In this document: positions 1 to 8,152 of the stretch, one piece after another
How the letters are laid out: each line of letters opens with the position of its first letter
How positions within the stretch are numbered: the stretch's first letter is position 1
Origin: Lysinibacillus sp. BPa_S21
GTDB lineage: Bacteria; Bacillota; Bacilli; Bacillales_A; Planococcaceae
Direction: 5' to 3'
DNA: 64,000 nt
Assembly: GCF_023337795.1 (NCBI RefSeq)
Contig: NZ_JALIRS010000006.1
Coordinates: forward strand, 1 to 64,000
Notes under the pieces: generated by a model
Told to the model about the DNA's origin: nothing
Databases searched by the model: none
The model's input: the letters and a program-made list of their open reading frames with translations, nothing else
Position numbers and translations under genes: made by a program

Positions 1-66
1 AAACGAGTATCAGATAAAGTTACTCCTGAAACCTTGATAGATATAGCCAATTCAATTGATTATTGA
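1..66 (+). CDS. C-terminal fragment of an unidentified protein
   Basis: The window opens inside an open frame that ends with ...TLIDIANSIDY and a TGA stop. Only 21 codons are visible. The ending resembles the C-terminus of DUF4367-like or anti-sigma-type proteins, which often finish with a short helix of the form '(E)ELI.IA.S'. That is a weak impression from a very short segment and no function is claimed. A hairpin with a U-rich tail about 100 bases downstream could terminate it. Confidence 0.4.
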   Translation, partial: KRVSDKVTPETLIDIANSIDY

Positions 67-511
67 TTCAAATTGGAGGTTATGTTATTCAACTAACAGG
101 TGCGATTGTTCAATAAGAGCAGTCGCTTCTTGTGCAATAGGGCAGAAGATAAATTCATAATAAAAAAACAATGTTGCATGTCAGTACTTAGTCCATGATC
201 ACAACATTGTTTATTTTGAGTTCAGTTGAAGAAGGAGATGGTATAATTAAAAAATGCATATGATAAATATTCCAATTAATAATACATATAATGGCTAATT
301 ATCTGTAAAAACCTAATTTAACAAAAGGAGATATCATCTCTAAATTATTTAGTGGGCGAGAAATTAAAAAAAGGGACATTAATCGGAATTGTAATAGAAG
401 ATTGTAGCTTGGAGTTTAGAGATAACTAAATAAATACAAAGATTTGAAAATATTTACTTCTTTGAAACTGCAATTGCAGTTCAATTTATAATCTCCAGGT
501 AGGATTCGAAA
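67..511. other. intergenic region, no gene recognised
   Basis: No convincing gene is seen. The only clear structure is the hairpin at 166-212. The stretch is AT-rich and presumably holds the promoter of the two-component operon that starts at 512, but no well-matched -35/-10 pair could be fixed. Confidence 0.4.
166..212 (+). terminator. putative terminator of the upstream gene
   Basis: AAACAATGTTG (166-176) and CAACATTGTTT (202-212) form a perfect 11-bp stem around a 25-base loop, followed by TATTTTG. The long loop makes it a less typical terminator. Confidence 0.4.
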
Positions 512-1726
512 ATGATTAGTATTAGGAATGATGGTATATACACCGAAGATAGGGGAATAAAAGTGGAAGCAATAATAGATCAAAGGAAATGGCATTGGCC
601 CGACTATTTTCTATTTCTCATGCGTACGGTATGGTTTTCTTTTAATGGATACGCGATATTCGTTAGTACGATTGGTTCGGAAAAGTGGATTATTTTTTTA
701 TGGGCTAGTTGTTCTTATATCATACCCCATCTATTTTATCGGCCTGGGCTTATAAAGTTCCATTATTATTTAATGGCCGAGGTGTTGTTAACGGGGTCTT
801 TGTTTATTTACTTATCAAGTCAGTATGATATATCAGTGACTTACAGTTTTTTACTTGTTCCTATCCTTACTCTTGCTTATGCTTGTCAAGTTAAGCCATT
901 AATTTGGTTAGGACCTTTTGCCGTATCTGCTAGTACATGGGCAGGCAGTCTCTTCACTAATCAGGATTTCTTTAAACTCTTCATTGATACTACTATTTTT
1001 TATGGTATTGGGTTTTGCTTAGGAAGGATGACCATCGTCAATAAAGCAAATAAAGAGTTAATTGCCTCTATAGAGGAAAAAAATAAGGATTTGAAGTATT
1101 ATTCAAAAAAAATTGAGGAACTGACGATAAAGGAAGAACGAAATAGAGTTTCACAAGATTTGCATGATACGGTAGGCCATATTTTCACATCGGTCATAAC
1201 AAGCTTAGACGCCCTTCCTTTTCTATATCGGGCAGATCAAAAAGAAGCAGAAAAAAGTATAAAAGAGATTTCAGATTTAGCACGGAATGGCTTGAACGAT
1301 GTGAGAAAGACAATTCACCATATGTCTCCAATGGACCATCAGACACTTGTTGAATCAGTGAAAGAATTGATTGCTGATTTTATGAAACATACATCAACAG
1401 ATATACAACTGAGTGTCAAAGGGGAAGCGACCAAAGTCAGTGAAAGAGTAAAGTTTGCCATTATTCGTTGTATCCAAGAAGGACTTACAAATGCGAAAAG
1501 ACATGGTCAGGCTACTTTTATTAAAGTAAATATTTCGTTTGAACTAGAAGAATTGATCGTTCTTATCGAAGATAATGGAAAGGGTTGTCATAAATTAAAT
1601 TTAGGATTTGGCTTACGCTCCATGAAAGATCGAATATCGGAATTAGCGGGTACGGTTAACTTTGATTTTAAATTGAATAATGGTATGAGGATCACGTGTA
1701 ACATACCTATGGCAAAGGAAGTTTAA
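512..1726 (+). CDS. NarL-family sensor histidine kinase
   Basis: This is a membrane sensor kinase of the HisKA_3 (NarL/DesK/LiaS) class, 404 residues. Several hydrophobic segments (about residues 33-180) form a multi-pass sensor without a large extracellular domain. A short coiled linker (about 185-210) leads to the dimerisation box EERNRVSQDLHDTVGH, with the phospho-accepting His near residue 218. The C-terminal ATPase domain carries an N-box-like QEGLTNAKRHG and the G-box EDNGKGC near 351. A weak RBS (AGGTAGG) lies before the ATG at 512. The stop overlaps the start of the response regulator gene, so the two are cotranscribed. Family knowledge places such kinases in envelope-stress or membrane-fluidity sensing; the actual signal cannot be read here. 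The hydrolase gene downstream, with a palindromic operator, is a possible target. Confidence 0.9.
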   Translation: MISIRNDGIYTEDRGIKVEAIIDQRKWHWPDYFLFLMRTVWFSFNGYAIFVSTIGSEKWIIFLWASCSYIIPHLFYRPGLIKFHYYLMAEVLLTGSLFIYLSSQYDISVTYSFLLVPILTLAYACQVKPLIWLGPFAVSASTWAGSLFTNQDFFKLFIDTTIFYGIGFCLGRMTIVNKANKELIASIEEKNKDLKYYSKKIEELTIKEERNRVSQDLHDTVGHIFTSVITSLDALPFLYRADQKEAEKSIKEISDLARNGLNDVRKTIHHMSPMDHQTLVESVKELIADFMKHTSTDIQLSVKGEATKVSERVKFAIIRCIQEGLTNAKRHGQATFIKVNISFELEELIVLIEDNGKGCHKLNLGFGLRSMKDRISELAGTVNFDFKLNNGMRITCNIPMAKEV

Positions 1727-2403
1727 TGATCATGATTAAAGCAGCAATCGTTGAAGATCAAGAGATTCTAAGAAAAAGTTTAAAAATTGTGATTGAAAAT
1801 ATTTCTGACATTGAGATTGTTGGAACTGCAGAAAATGGAGAAGAGGCAATTGCTTTATGCGAAAGAGAAAACTTTGATATTCTTTTAATGGATATTCAAA
1901 TGCCGGTGATGGATGGGGTTAAGGCAACAGAAGAAATAAAAAAACGTTGGCCCAATATAAAAGTGATCATCCTTACTACTTTTCAAGATGTCACTCATGT
2001 GTTGAATGCCTTAAATGCTGGTGCAGAGGGTTATATATTAAAGGCTGTTGATCCAGAATATTTAGTTCAGGGAATTAAAATGGTGTATTACGGAGGCTCC
2101 CTCATTCCTCAACAATTAGCAAAAGAGGTGTTTGGTCAAATACAATTAAAAAATAACTCACACACGGATCAAGACCATAACTCTATGATTCATCCCTATG
2201 ATTTAAATAATCAAGAAATAAAAGTTCTCAAATGTTTAACCCAAGGATTGTCCAATAAAGACATTACAGAAAAAATGTTTCTTTCTATGGGAACTGTGAA
2301 AAACTATGTTTCTACCATTTATTCGAAATTGAATGTAAAAAACAGATCTTCCGCTATTACTAAAGCAATGGAAGAGAGTCTTATAGAAGATAAGAAATAT
2401 TAA
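1726..2403 (+). CDS. NarL/FixJ-family response regulator
   Basis: The N-terminal receiver domain has the acidic pocket (VEDQE) and the phospho-accepting Asp near residue 56 in LLMDIQMPVMDG, followed by the conserved Thr and Lys (ILTTF, YILKA). The C-terminal LuxR-type helix-turn-helix reads NQEIKVLKCLTQGLSNKDI...MGTVKNYVS. The ATG at 1726 overlaps the kinase stop; an alternative in-frame ATG lies at 1732. Overlap with the kinase gene indicates translational coupling and a cognate pair. A stem-loop terminator follows at 2411. The regulon is unknown, but the inverted repeat at 2544-2574 just downstream is the kind of site such dimeric regulators bind. Confidence 0.92.
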   Translation: MIMIKAAIVEDQEILRKSLKIVIENISDIEIVGTAENGEEAIALCERENFDILLMDIQMPVMDGVKATEEIKKRWPNIKVIILTTFQDVTHVLNALNAGAEGYILKAVDPEYLVQGIKMVYYGGSLIPQQLAKEVFGQIQLKNNSHTDQDHNSMIHPYDLNNQEIKVLKCLTQGLSNKDITEKMFLSMGTVKNYVSTIYSKLNVKNRSSAITKAMEESLIEDKKY

Positions 2404-2410
2404 ATAAGAA

Positions 2411-2453
2411 AGCGTAGATGAAGTTAAATTGACTTTGTCTATGCTCTTTTTTT
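2411..2453 (+). terminator. intrinsic terminator of the two-component operon
   Basis: AGCGTAGA and TCTATGCT pair with one G-U, followed directly by a T-rich run (CTTTTTTT). Confidence 0.75.
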
Positions 2454-2543
2454 GATTGCGGCCCCTTATTTTAAAATATTAGCCAAAAGTCATAATTTGT
2501 CGTTTTATTTATAAATATTTATGACTTATTAGTGACTTACCGG

Positions 2544-2574
2544 CACTACAATATATTACTTTTCAATTGTAGTG
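2544..2574 (+). promoter_or_regulatory. palindromic operator candidate upstream of hydrolase
   Basis: CACTACAAT (2544-2552) and ATTGTAGTG (2566-2574) are perfect inverted repeats separated by 13 bases. A possible promoter (TTAGTG at 2529, 17-base spacer, TATATT at 2552) would place the -10 box inside the repeat, as expected for a regulated promoter. The RBS GGAGG of the hydrolase gene lies about 10 bases further on. Which regulator binds is unknown; the adjacent NarL-type regulator is a candidate. Confidence 0.5.
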
Positions 2575-2595
2575 TATTGGGTAAGGAGGGATTAG

Positions 2596-3615
2596 ATGAA
2601 AAACTTAAAGAGATTAATAAAATATGTCGGTGTATTCATTATTATAATACTGGTAATCGCACTTTTCAGGCCCACATGGACTTCGAATATAAAAGGGGAT
2701 AACAGTATTAGCGTCTTAGAACAAGTTAAGATCAACGGTACCAAACAGCAAATCATGATTCGAGGTCGTGATCAAAATAACCCGGTCATTATTTATGTAC
2801 ATGGGGGACCGGGTTGTTCCGAAATACCTTATGCTGCTAAGTTCCAAGACTTATTAGAAAAGGATTTTACAGTCGTTCATTACGATCAAAGAGGAAGCGG
2901 CAAATCGTATCATTTTAATGAGGATTATTCTAAATTAACGGCAGATGTACTTGTAGATGATTTATTAGAACTTACGGACAATATTTCGAAACGATTTGGC
3001 AAAGAGAAAGTGATCTTAATGGGTCATTCTTACGGCACATACTTAGGAACAATGGCTGCTTATAAAGCTCCAGAAAAATATGAAGCCTATATTGGGATTG
3101 GTCAGATGAGTAATATGCAAGAAAGTGAAATAGATAATTTGAATAATATGATAAGTGAAGCGAAAAAAGCCGGAAATACAGAAGATGTGAAGTACTTAGA
3201 GGGGGTCGCTGAAAAAATACATGCTGGAGAGGCAGTGACTCCAAGAGGTTATGTGTATAAGTACGGCGGCGCTACAAGACTTATTAATATGTCGGATGGC
3301 GATATACTATTAAGTCGTGAATATAATTTGTTGGATTTTATTCGCTATAACAATGGAGCTGCTAATTCACAAGAACCGCTTGTAAAAGAAACCTTGGATA
3401 AGCCGCTATCTAAGATCGTTACCAAACTTGAGTTACCATTTTATTTTGTAATGGGTAAATACGACGCAATGACTTCATCGAATGCAGCAAAAAAGTATTT
3501 TGATATGCTTGAAGCGGATCAAAAGGGGTTCATTTCTTTTGAAGAGTCAGCTCATTATCCACAATTTGAAGAGAAGGAAAAATTTTATAACTGGATGTGC
3601 GACACATTTAAATAG
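2596..3615 (+). CDS. membrane-anchored alpha/beta hydrolase, prolyl aminopeptidase-like
   Basis: A 339-residue protein with one N-terminal hydrophobic anchor (about residues 10-25) and an alpha/beta hydrolase fold. The oxyanion motif VHGGPG lies near residue 68, the nucleophile elbow GHSYG has Ser145, the acid is likely in GKYDAMT (about 298) and the catalytic His in SAHYPQF near the end. HGGPG together with YDQRGSG is characteristic of peptidase family S33 (proline iminopeptidase-like). The anchor suggests the enzyme faces outside and acts on peptides or other small amides or esters near the envelope. RBS AAGGAGGG precedes the ATG at 2596. It may be controlled by the two-component system upstream; this is inference from position and the palindrome at 2544. 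Confidence 0.85.
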   Translation: MKNLKRLIKYVGVFIIIILVIALFRPTWTSNIKGDNSISVLEQVKINGTKQQIMIRGRDQNNPVIIYVHGGPGCSEIPYAAKFQDLLEKDFTVVHYDQRGSGKSYHFNEDYSKLTADVLVDDLLELTDNISKRFGKEKVILMGHSYGTYLGTMAAYKAPEKYEAYIGIGQMSNMQESEIDNLNNMISEAKKAGNTEDVKYLEGVAEKIHAGEAVTPRGYVYKYGGATRLINMSDGDILLSREYNLLDFIRYNNGAANSQEPLVKETLDKPLSKIVTKLELPFYFVMGKYDAMTSSNAAKKYFDMLEADQKGFISFEESAHYPQFEEKEKFYNWMCDTFK

Positions 3616-3712
3616 GGTGGCTTTTTTCTTACATTGATGGATAGTTTATTAAATATTACTAAACAACAACAGTAACAAATGCAATCTTTTAAAAAAGTAA
3701 TAACATTAAAGG

Positions 3713-3749
3713 AAAACCAACGTTATAGTCAAAAACATTGGTTTTTTTT
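3713..3749 (+). terminator. terminator after hydrolase
   Basis: AACCAA and TTGGTT form a short stem followed by a run of T residues, about 100 bases after the hydrolase stop. Confidence 0.5.
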
Positions 3750-3915
3750 ATGCAGTGAAATCAAGAGTATTGAGTGAAATTTAATCAAACAATTTTAAAC
3801 CAACATAATTTAAGGTCTTTTGTCGGCGTTCGGTACTTCGAATGTGTGCATCAAAAGAATCTTTTTTATTACAAGAAAGGGTTCACATCTTAGAATAAAA
3901 AAGGTGGGTGAAATA

Positions 3916-3944
3916 GGAAAAACCGGCAAAGAAGATTGCCGGTT
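3916..3944 (-). terminator. intrinsic terminator of sspE
   Basis: A perfect 9-bp stem (AACCGGCAA / TTGCCGGTT) with a T5 tract on the minus strand lies just beyond the sspE stop. Confidence 0.85.
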
Positions 3945-3959
3945 AGGGAAGATATTTCA

Positions 3960-4244
3960 CTATTTCATACTGTTATTATTTCCAAATCGACCAGAAGCTT
4001 GTTTTTTGTTTGCCTCTGCTTGTTGGATTTGTTGTTTGATTTGATTAACATCAGTCTCATTCCCGAATTCTTCGTTCATTGAGTGCTTTGTACCAGAAGC
4101 TTGTTTTTTGTTTGCTTCGGCTTGTTGGATTTGTTGTCTAATTTGATTAACATCAGTCTCATTCCCAAATTCTGCGTTCAACGAGTTCATTGCATTTGGG
4201 GCTTTTTGGTTAAAGTTTTGGTTGTTATTATTCATGGATTTCAC
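3960..4244 (-). CDS. sspE: gamma-type small acid-soluble spore protein
   Basis: A 94-residue, Gln/Asn-rich, Cys-free protein that contains two near-identical repeats of the core EFGNETDVNQI.QQIQQAEA followed by KKQASG. This is the classic organisation of gamma-type SASP (SspE), which accumulates in the forespore and is degraded at germination by the Gpr protease as an amino-acid reserve; the EFGNETD segment fits the known Gpr cleavage region. A strong RBS (AGGAGGTGA on the minus strand) precedes the start at 4244. A sigma-G-like promoter lies at 4255-4284 and a terminator at 3916-3944, so it is a single-gene transcript. It establishes that the host is a spore former. Confidence 0.95.
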   Translation of the reverse strand: MKSMNNNNQNFNQKAPNAMNSLNAEFGNETDVNQIRQQIQQAEANKKQASGTKHSMNEEFGNETDVNQIKQQIQQAEANKKQASGRFGNNNSMK

Positions 4245-4254
4245 CTCCTGAAAT

Positions 4255-4284
4255 TAGTCTGTACAGAAGATGCTTTATTATTCG
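4255..4284 (-). promoter_or_regulatory. sigma-G-like promoter of sspE
   Basis: On the minus strand CGAATA (-35 region, 4279-4284) and CAGACTA (-10 region, 4255-4261) are separated by 17 bases. They fit the forespore sigma-G pattern (TGAATA / CATnnTA) that normally drives SASP genes. Confidence 0.5.
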
Positions 4285-4347
4285 TAGATATTTCTAATGA
4301 AGTACCAAGCATGAATTACCAGCTAATTTTACCTGTAGATCATGTTA

Positions 4348-4587
4348 CTAAGAAAACTTCGCTCTAAAAAAATCATAAAATCCCATGTTCATTGGAATAG
4401 CCCAAATAATGAATCCTAAAAGGACAACAGGTACCAAAAGAGTTTTAAATACTTTAGGTGAAAGAGTCTTTACGAATAGTAAAACGTAGATTCTCACACA
4501 TACTACAATAACAACTAGTAAGACCATCATCGAAGGTAAAAAATATAACAAACCTGTTCCTTTTGCTAACCATGAAAATATATCCAT
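4348..4587 (-). CDS. small two-helix membrane protein, unknown
   Basis: A 79-residue protein with two hydrophobic segments (about residues 13-40 and 48-66). The family is not recognised. Start ATG at 4587 with GAGGTAATGTT upstream on the minus strand giving a plausible GAGGT ribosome binding site. It lies upstream of sspE on the same strand but is separated by its own intergenic region, so it is probably transcribed independently. No catalytic motif is visible. Confidence 0.6.
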   Translation of the reverse strand: MDIFSWLAKGTGLLYFLPSMMVLLVVIVVCVRIYVLLFVKTLSPKVFKTLLVPVVLLGFIIWAIPMNMGFYDFFRAKFS

Positions 4588-5364
4588 AACATTACCTCGT
4601 AGATTTTATTAATGGAACAGTTACAGCCAAAGTTTAAAGCGAACCAGATGCTAAACTTATGGCTTGTCTTTAGAGTTTCCACTTATTATCGCCATACTTG
4701 TTCATCTTTTCTTATATGAACATTTTTAAACATGGATAGTATGGGTGAAATAAGGAAAAGAATTCATTTAATCGAAGTGACCCTTAGAAGGAAATAGGGG
4801 TGCAAAGTATTTTTACTTTACATAATATTACTTGGAAGTTGTGTTTATATAGTTTTTCAATTTGATAAAGAATCCTTTGTTGGGTTCGGTACACTGAGTG
4901 CTTGCAGTCAATAAGTAAGCTACGAATCTAAAACACTTGGTAATCATCATCGATCATCTCATGGTGAAACGGTTGCGTGGTTGAACTGAATGAGGATATA
5001 AAAGAAGGCATTTGACTTGCAAAGGTTATGTTAAAAAACTAATATTTGAAAGTTGTTAGAAGTGTTTTACTATGTATAATAACTTGACAGAATTCTATAA
5101 GGGGAGTAGTATACAATAGCTACGTGAAAAGCTAATGTGAAGTAACACTTTTTAAACGTAATACTTTTGAATCATAGTTAATATATAGCTAGATTTAAAT
5201 TAAACTTCTTTTAGTGGGTGTGTTCAAATGCCCTCATAAGGAACTCAGTCCAATATTGCCATGTTCTATGGCGCAATGAGTGATTGACCAGCATGTACTG
5301 GCCTGAAGCCTCCGGACGGAATTATACCGAGGCATAATTAATTAAGTAAAAAGTAGGTGCAAAA
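4588..5364. other. long ltaS upstream region
   Basis: No protein gene is seen in these 777 bases. A good promoter (TTGTTA, 16-base spacer, TATAAT) lies at 5053-5080, which would give ltaS a leader of nearly 280 bases. The leader ends in a hairpin (GCCTCcGG / CCGAGGC, about 5310-5335) just before the start codon. No known riboswitch class could be matched. Confidence 0.4.
5053..5080 (+). promoter_or_regulatory. sigma-A promoter for the ltaS leader
   Basis: TTGTTA (5053-5058) and TATAAT (5075-5080) are spaced by 16 bases. A second weaker set (TTGACA at 5093) lies just downstream. Confidence 0.5.
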
Positions 5365-7305
5365 ATGAAAAATTTATTAAATAAAAAAGATGCCCTATTA
5401 AACAAATTTTTAGGGATATATATAGTTGCTGTTTTAATGTTATGGATTAAAACATACATCACGCAAAAAGCACAATTTGAACTGGGCGTAGAAGGAGTGC
5501 TTCAACAATTCCTTTTACTATTAAATCCACTAGGTTCAGCAATGCTATTCCTAGGATTTTCGTTTTTATTTAGAGGAAAGAGAAAATATACATCACTAGT
5601 TATAGTTTACACGCTGATGTCTATTGTTTTATATGCCAATATTGTTTATTACCGATTCTTTAGTGATTTCATTACATTACCTACAGTTACCCAAACGCAG
5701 AACTTCGGTGATTTAGGCGGTAGTGTTCTTTCTTTATTAAAGCCTTATGATATCTTGTTCTTCGTAGATGTATTTGTAATGTTTTACCTACGATTCTCAA
5801 GAAAAATACAAAAAGAAACTAATCGTTTTGGCAATAAAAAAGCAATCGCAATCATTGCCTTTGCATTAGGAATTTCAATCTTGAATTTAGGACTTGCTGA
5901 AGCGGACCGTCCACAACTATTATCACGTGGTTTTGATAGAAACTATATTGTGAAATATCTAGGAATGTATAACTATACGATTTATGATTCAGTAGAAACG
6001 ATGAAAGCATCTTCACAGAGAGCTTTGGCGGATAGTAGTGATATTACAGAAGTGCTGAACTATACAAAATCCAACTACGCAAAACCTAACGCGGAGTACT
6101 TTGGTAAAGCAAAAGGAATGAACGTTATCTATTTACATTTAGAATCATTCCAAAACTTCCTGATCAACTATAAATTAAACGGTGAAGAAGTTACACCATT
6201 TTTAAATTCATTAACAAAAGATAAGAATACATTGTATTTTGATAATTTCTTCCATCAAACTGGTCAAGGTAAAACTTCTGATGCAGAATTTATGCTAGAA
6301 AATTCTTTATTCGGGTTACCACAAGGGTCTGCTTATATAACAAAAGCACAAAATACGTACCAAGCAGCTCCTAGCATTTTAAAAGATCATGGTTATACAT
6401 CTGCTGTATTCCATGGTAATAACGGAAGCTTCTGGAATCGAAATGAGATTTATAAATCATTTGGATTTGAGCACTTCTTCGATGCTAGTTATTATGACAC
6501 GAATTCTTCAGAAAACATGGCTGAATATGGTTTGTTAGATAAACCATTCTTTAAACAGTCTGAAAGTCTTTTAAGTTCGTTACCACAACCTTTCTATACG
6601 AAATTAATTACGGTAGGGAACCACTATCCATATAAAATGGATCAAGACTTAGTAACAATTGATAAAGCTAATACTGGAGATGCAAGTGTCGATAATTATT
6701 TCCAAACAGCACGTTATGCAGATGAAGCAATCGAACAGGTCTTCAATCAATTAAAAGAATCAGGCTTATATGATAATTCGATGATTGTTCTTTATGGTGA
6801 CCATTATGGTATTTCAGATAACCATAATAAAGCGATGGAACAAATCATTGGAAAAGAAATTACACCGTATGAAAGTGCTAATTTACAACGCGTACCATTA
6901 TTTATACATGTTCCAGGAATGCAAGGTGGAACCAACCATACTTATGGTGGCCAAACAGACCTTCTTCCAACATTATTACATTTACTAGGAATTGATACGC
7001 AAAAATTTGTTCAATTTGGTTCCGACTTATTATCAAAAGAACATGATGAAGTTGTACCATTTAGAAATGGCGGTTTTGTCAGCCCTACGATTTATTCAAT
7101 TAATGAAAAATATTATGATAATCAAACAGGTTTACTACTAGATGATAGTCAATTAGAGTTTGCGAAAACTATCAAAGATAAAGTAGATCGTAAATTACAA
7201 TTATCTGATAAAGTCGTGAATGGTGACTTATTGAGATTCTATACGCCAACAGATTATACTCCGGTTGATCGTTCGAAGTATAATTACTCCAAAGATGTGA
7301 ATTAG
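5365..7305 (+). CDS. ltaS: lipoteichoic acid synthase (LTA synthase family)
   Basis: A 646-residue enzyme that polymerises glycerol-phosphate units from phosphatidylglycerol into lipoteichoic acid on the outer face of the membrane. Five N-terminal membrane helices (to about residue 175) precede an extracellular sulfatase-fold domain. The metal-site Glu sits in YLHLESFQN (about 260), the catalytic Thr in QGKTSDAEF (about 304) and Asp/His in LYGDHYG (about 479-480). The linker contains ALADSS, resembling the signal-peptidase site at which LtaS enzymes are known to be cut. Length and order match the family (about 640-650 residues). RBS AGTAGGTGC precedes ATG 5365. Mn2+ dependence is family knowledge. 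It is monocistronic, with a strong terminator at 7457. It could be a housekeeping LtaS or a paralogue such as YfnI/YqgS; these cannot be separated here. Confidence 0.93.
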   Translation: MKNLLNKKDALLNKFLGIYIVAVLMLWIKTYITQKAQFELGVEGVLQQFLLLLNPLGSAMLFLGFSFLFRGKRKYTSLVIVYTLMSIVLYANIVYYRFFSDFITLPTVTQTQNFGDLGGSVLSLLKPYDILFFVDVFVMFYLRFSRKIQKETNRFGNKKAIAIIAFALGISILNLGLAEADRPQLLSRGFDRNYIVKYLGMYNYTIYDSVETMKASSQRALADSSDITEVLNYTKSNYAKPNAEYFGKAKGMNVIYLHLESFQNFLINYKLNGEEVTPFLNSLTKDKNTLYFDNFFHQTGQGKTSDAEFMLENSLFGLPQGSAYITKAQNTYQAAPSILKDHGYTSAVFHGNNGSFWNRNEIYKSFGFEHFFDASYYDTNSSENMAEYGLLDKPFFKQSESLLSSLPQPFYTKLITVGNHYPYKMDQDLVTIDKANTGDASVDNYFQTARYADEAIEQVFNQLKESGLYDNSMIVLYGDHYGISDNHNKAMEQIIGKEITPYESANLQRVPLFIHVPGMQGGTNHTYGGQTDLLPTLLHLLGIDTQKFVQFGSDLLSKEHDEVVPFRNGGFVSPTIYSINEKYYDNQTGLLLDDSQLEFAKTIKDKVDRKLQLSDKVVNGDLLRFYTPTDYTPVDRSKYNYSKDVN

Positions 7306-7456
7306 AATCTAATTAAATATTGCAATTTGCAAGGCAGTTCAAGAATACGTGTTTGATATCAAAGAGTTTTTATCCGATTGCTCTATGGTATCTTACCGTA
7401 ATCTGGAATTGCCTTTTTATATATTTTAAAAGCAAAATCGGAAAGTTTCACATCAG

Positions 7457-7505
7457 AAAAGCGCTAGAAATCAACGTTTCTAAAATTGATTTCTAGCGCT
7501 TTTTA
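7457..7505 (+). terminator. strong terminator of ltaS
   Basis: AGCGCTAGAAATCAA and its exact complement TTGATTTCTAGCGCT form a long stem with an 11-base loop, followed by TTTTT. Confidence 0.9.
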
Positions 7506-7594
7506 AGGTTTGACCAGTTTTATCTAAAAAGTTTTAGTGTGTTGGATGTTCTTATCGTTTTTAGCGACAGTTTGTTTGGATTCCATTTTAACTA

Positions 7595-7795
7595 ATGAAC
7601 AATGCATATTTAACGTCAAAAATAGCAAATACGTTATTATGTATAACAAACTTATTTAGAGAGTCTAATATGGAAGCAGAGGTATTGTTAGAAATAGTAT
7701 ATTTAAAAGATTGTTCATTTAATAGTGATATGCCAAAATCAAACTTTACATATATTCAATTTTATGTTAAATTACTCAATAATAAATTTGATTAA
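7595..7795 (+). CDS. 66-codon ORF upstream of the cfr-like leader, doubtful
   Basis: An open frame of 66 codons without a good ribosome binding site. It ends 14 bases before the well-initiated leader ORF at 7810. No family is recognised. It may be a real small protein, an additional leader peptide, or chance. A promoter-like pair lies inside its 3' part (7745-7773), which argues that it is not part of the main transcript. Confidence 0.25.
   Translation: MNNAYLTSKIANTLLCITNLFRESNMEAEVLLEIVYLKDCSFNSDMPKSNFTYIQFYVKLLNNKFD
7745..7773 (+). promoter_or_regulatory. candidate promoter of the cfr-like operon leader
   Basis: TTTACA (7745-7750) and TAAATT (7768-7773) with a 17-base spacer would start transcription about 15-20 bases before the leader RBS. 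The match is moderate and other AT-rich pairs are possible. Confidence 0.35.
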
Positions 7796-7809
7796 GGGAG
7801 GTGCAAGCA

Positions 7810-7950
7810 ATGTTAACTGTTTTTAGAATTCTTTTTGGTAAAAATGTAAAACTTGGAAATGGTTTGGCGGACAAAGGGAGTAGTCTGTCCTTTTTTAAGT
7901 TATACAACCATACAAAACAGTTATCGGAGCTTTGCCTCTATGCCAATTAA
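7810..7950 (+). CDS. leader peptide of the cfr-like/rplC operon
   Basis: A 46-codon ORF (starting MLTVFRILFGKN) with a near-ideal RBS, AAGGGAGGTGC, eight bases before the ATG. It is not recognised as a functional protein. A terminator-like hairpin with a T6 tail lies inside it (7869-7896). Its last codons contain TTATCGGAGC (7921-7930), which is complementary, with one mismatch, to the 5' arm of each downstream terminator (GCGCCGATAA and GCACCGATAA). Ribosomes that finish translating would cover this segment and let the terminators form. Ribosomes stalled earlier by a drug would leave it free to pair and prevent termination. This matches known ribosome-mediated attenuation of resistance genes; the mechanism here is inferred. 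Confidence 0.65.
   Translation: MLTVFRILFGKNVKLGNGLADKGSSLSFFKLYNHTKQLSELCLYAN
7869..7896 (+). terminator. hairpin with T-tract inside the leader ORF
   Basis: GGACA (7869-7873) pairs with TGTCC (7886-7890), followed by TTTTTT. The stem is short; it may be a pause site or the first of three attenuator hairpins. Confidence 0.4.
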
Positions 7951-8009
7951 ATGACAAGGTAATGACTTAAAGTCCTTATTTATTTGAGCATATTTTTTAT
8001 TTAAGATAG

Positions 8010-8037
8010 GCGCCGATAATTTTATTGGTGCTTTTTT
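8010..8037 (+). terminator. attenuator terminator 1 of the cfr-like operon
   Basis: GCGCCGATA and TATTGGTGC (8010-8031) form a 9-bp stem with two G-U pairs and a 4-base loop, followed by TTTTTT. It lies between the leader ORF and the methyltransferase gene and is nearly identical to the hairpin 40 bases downstream. Confidence 0.8.
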
Positions 8038-8049
8038 ATTTTAAGTTAA

Positions 8050-8078
8050 GCACCGATAATTCTATTGGTGCTTTTTTG
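8050..8078 (+). terminator. attenuator terminator 2 of the cfr-like operon
   Basis: GCACCGATA and TATTGGTGC (8050-8071) form a 9-bp stem followed by TTTTTT. It is a duplicate of the first terminator with only a few base differences, and both can pair with the antiterminator segment at 7921-7930. Confidence 0.8.
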
Positions 8079-8152
8079 TGTTTATTTTTAGCTTAAAGGA
8101 TAGACAACTCCTTTCTATTTACTCCTATAAAACTAGAGAGTTCTAAGGAAGG

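Noticed and set aside
5093-5125. GGGGAGTAG resembling the Mn2+ (yybP-ykoY) riboswitch start
   Set aside because: The closing helix and the second conserved loop could not be found in the following 200 bases.
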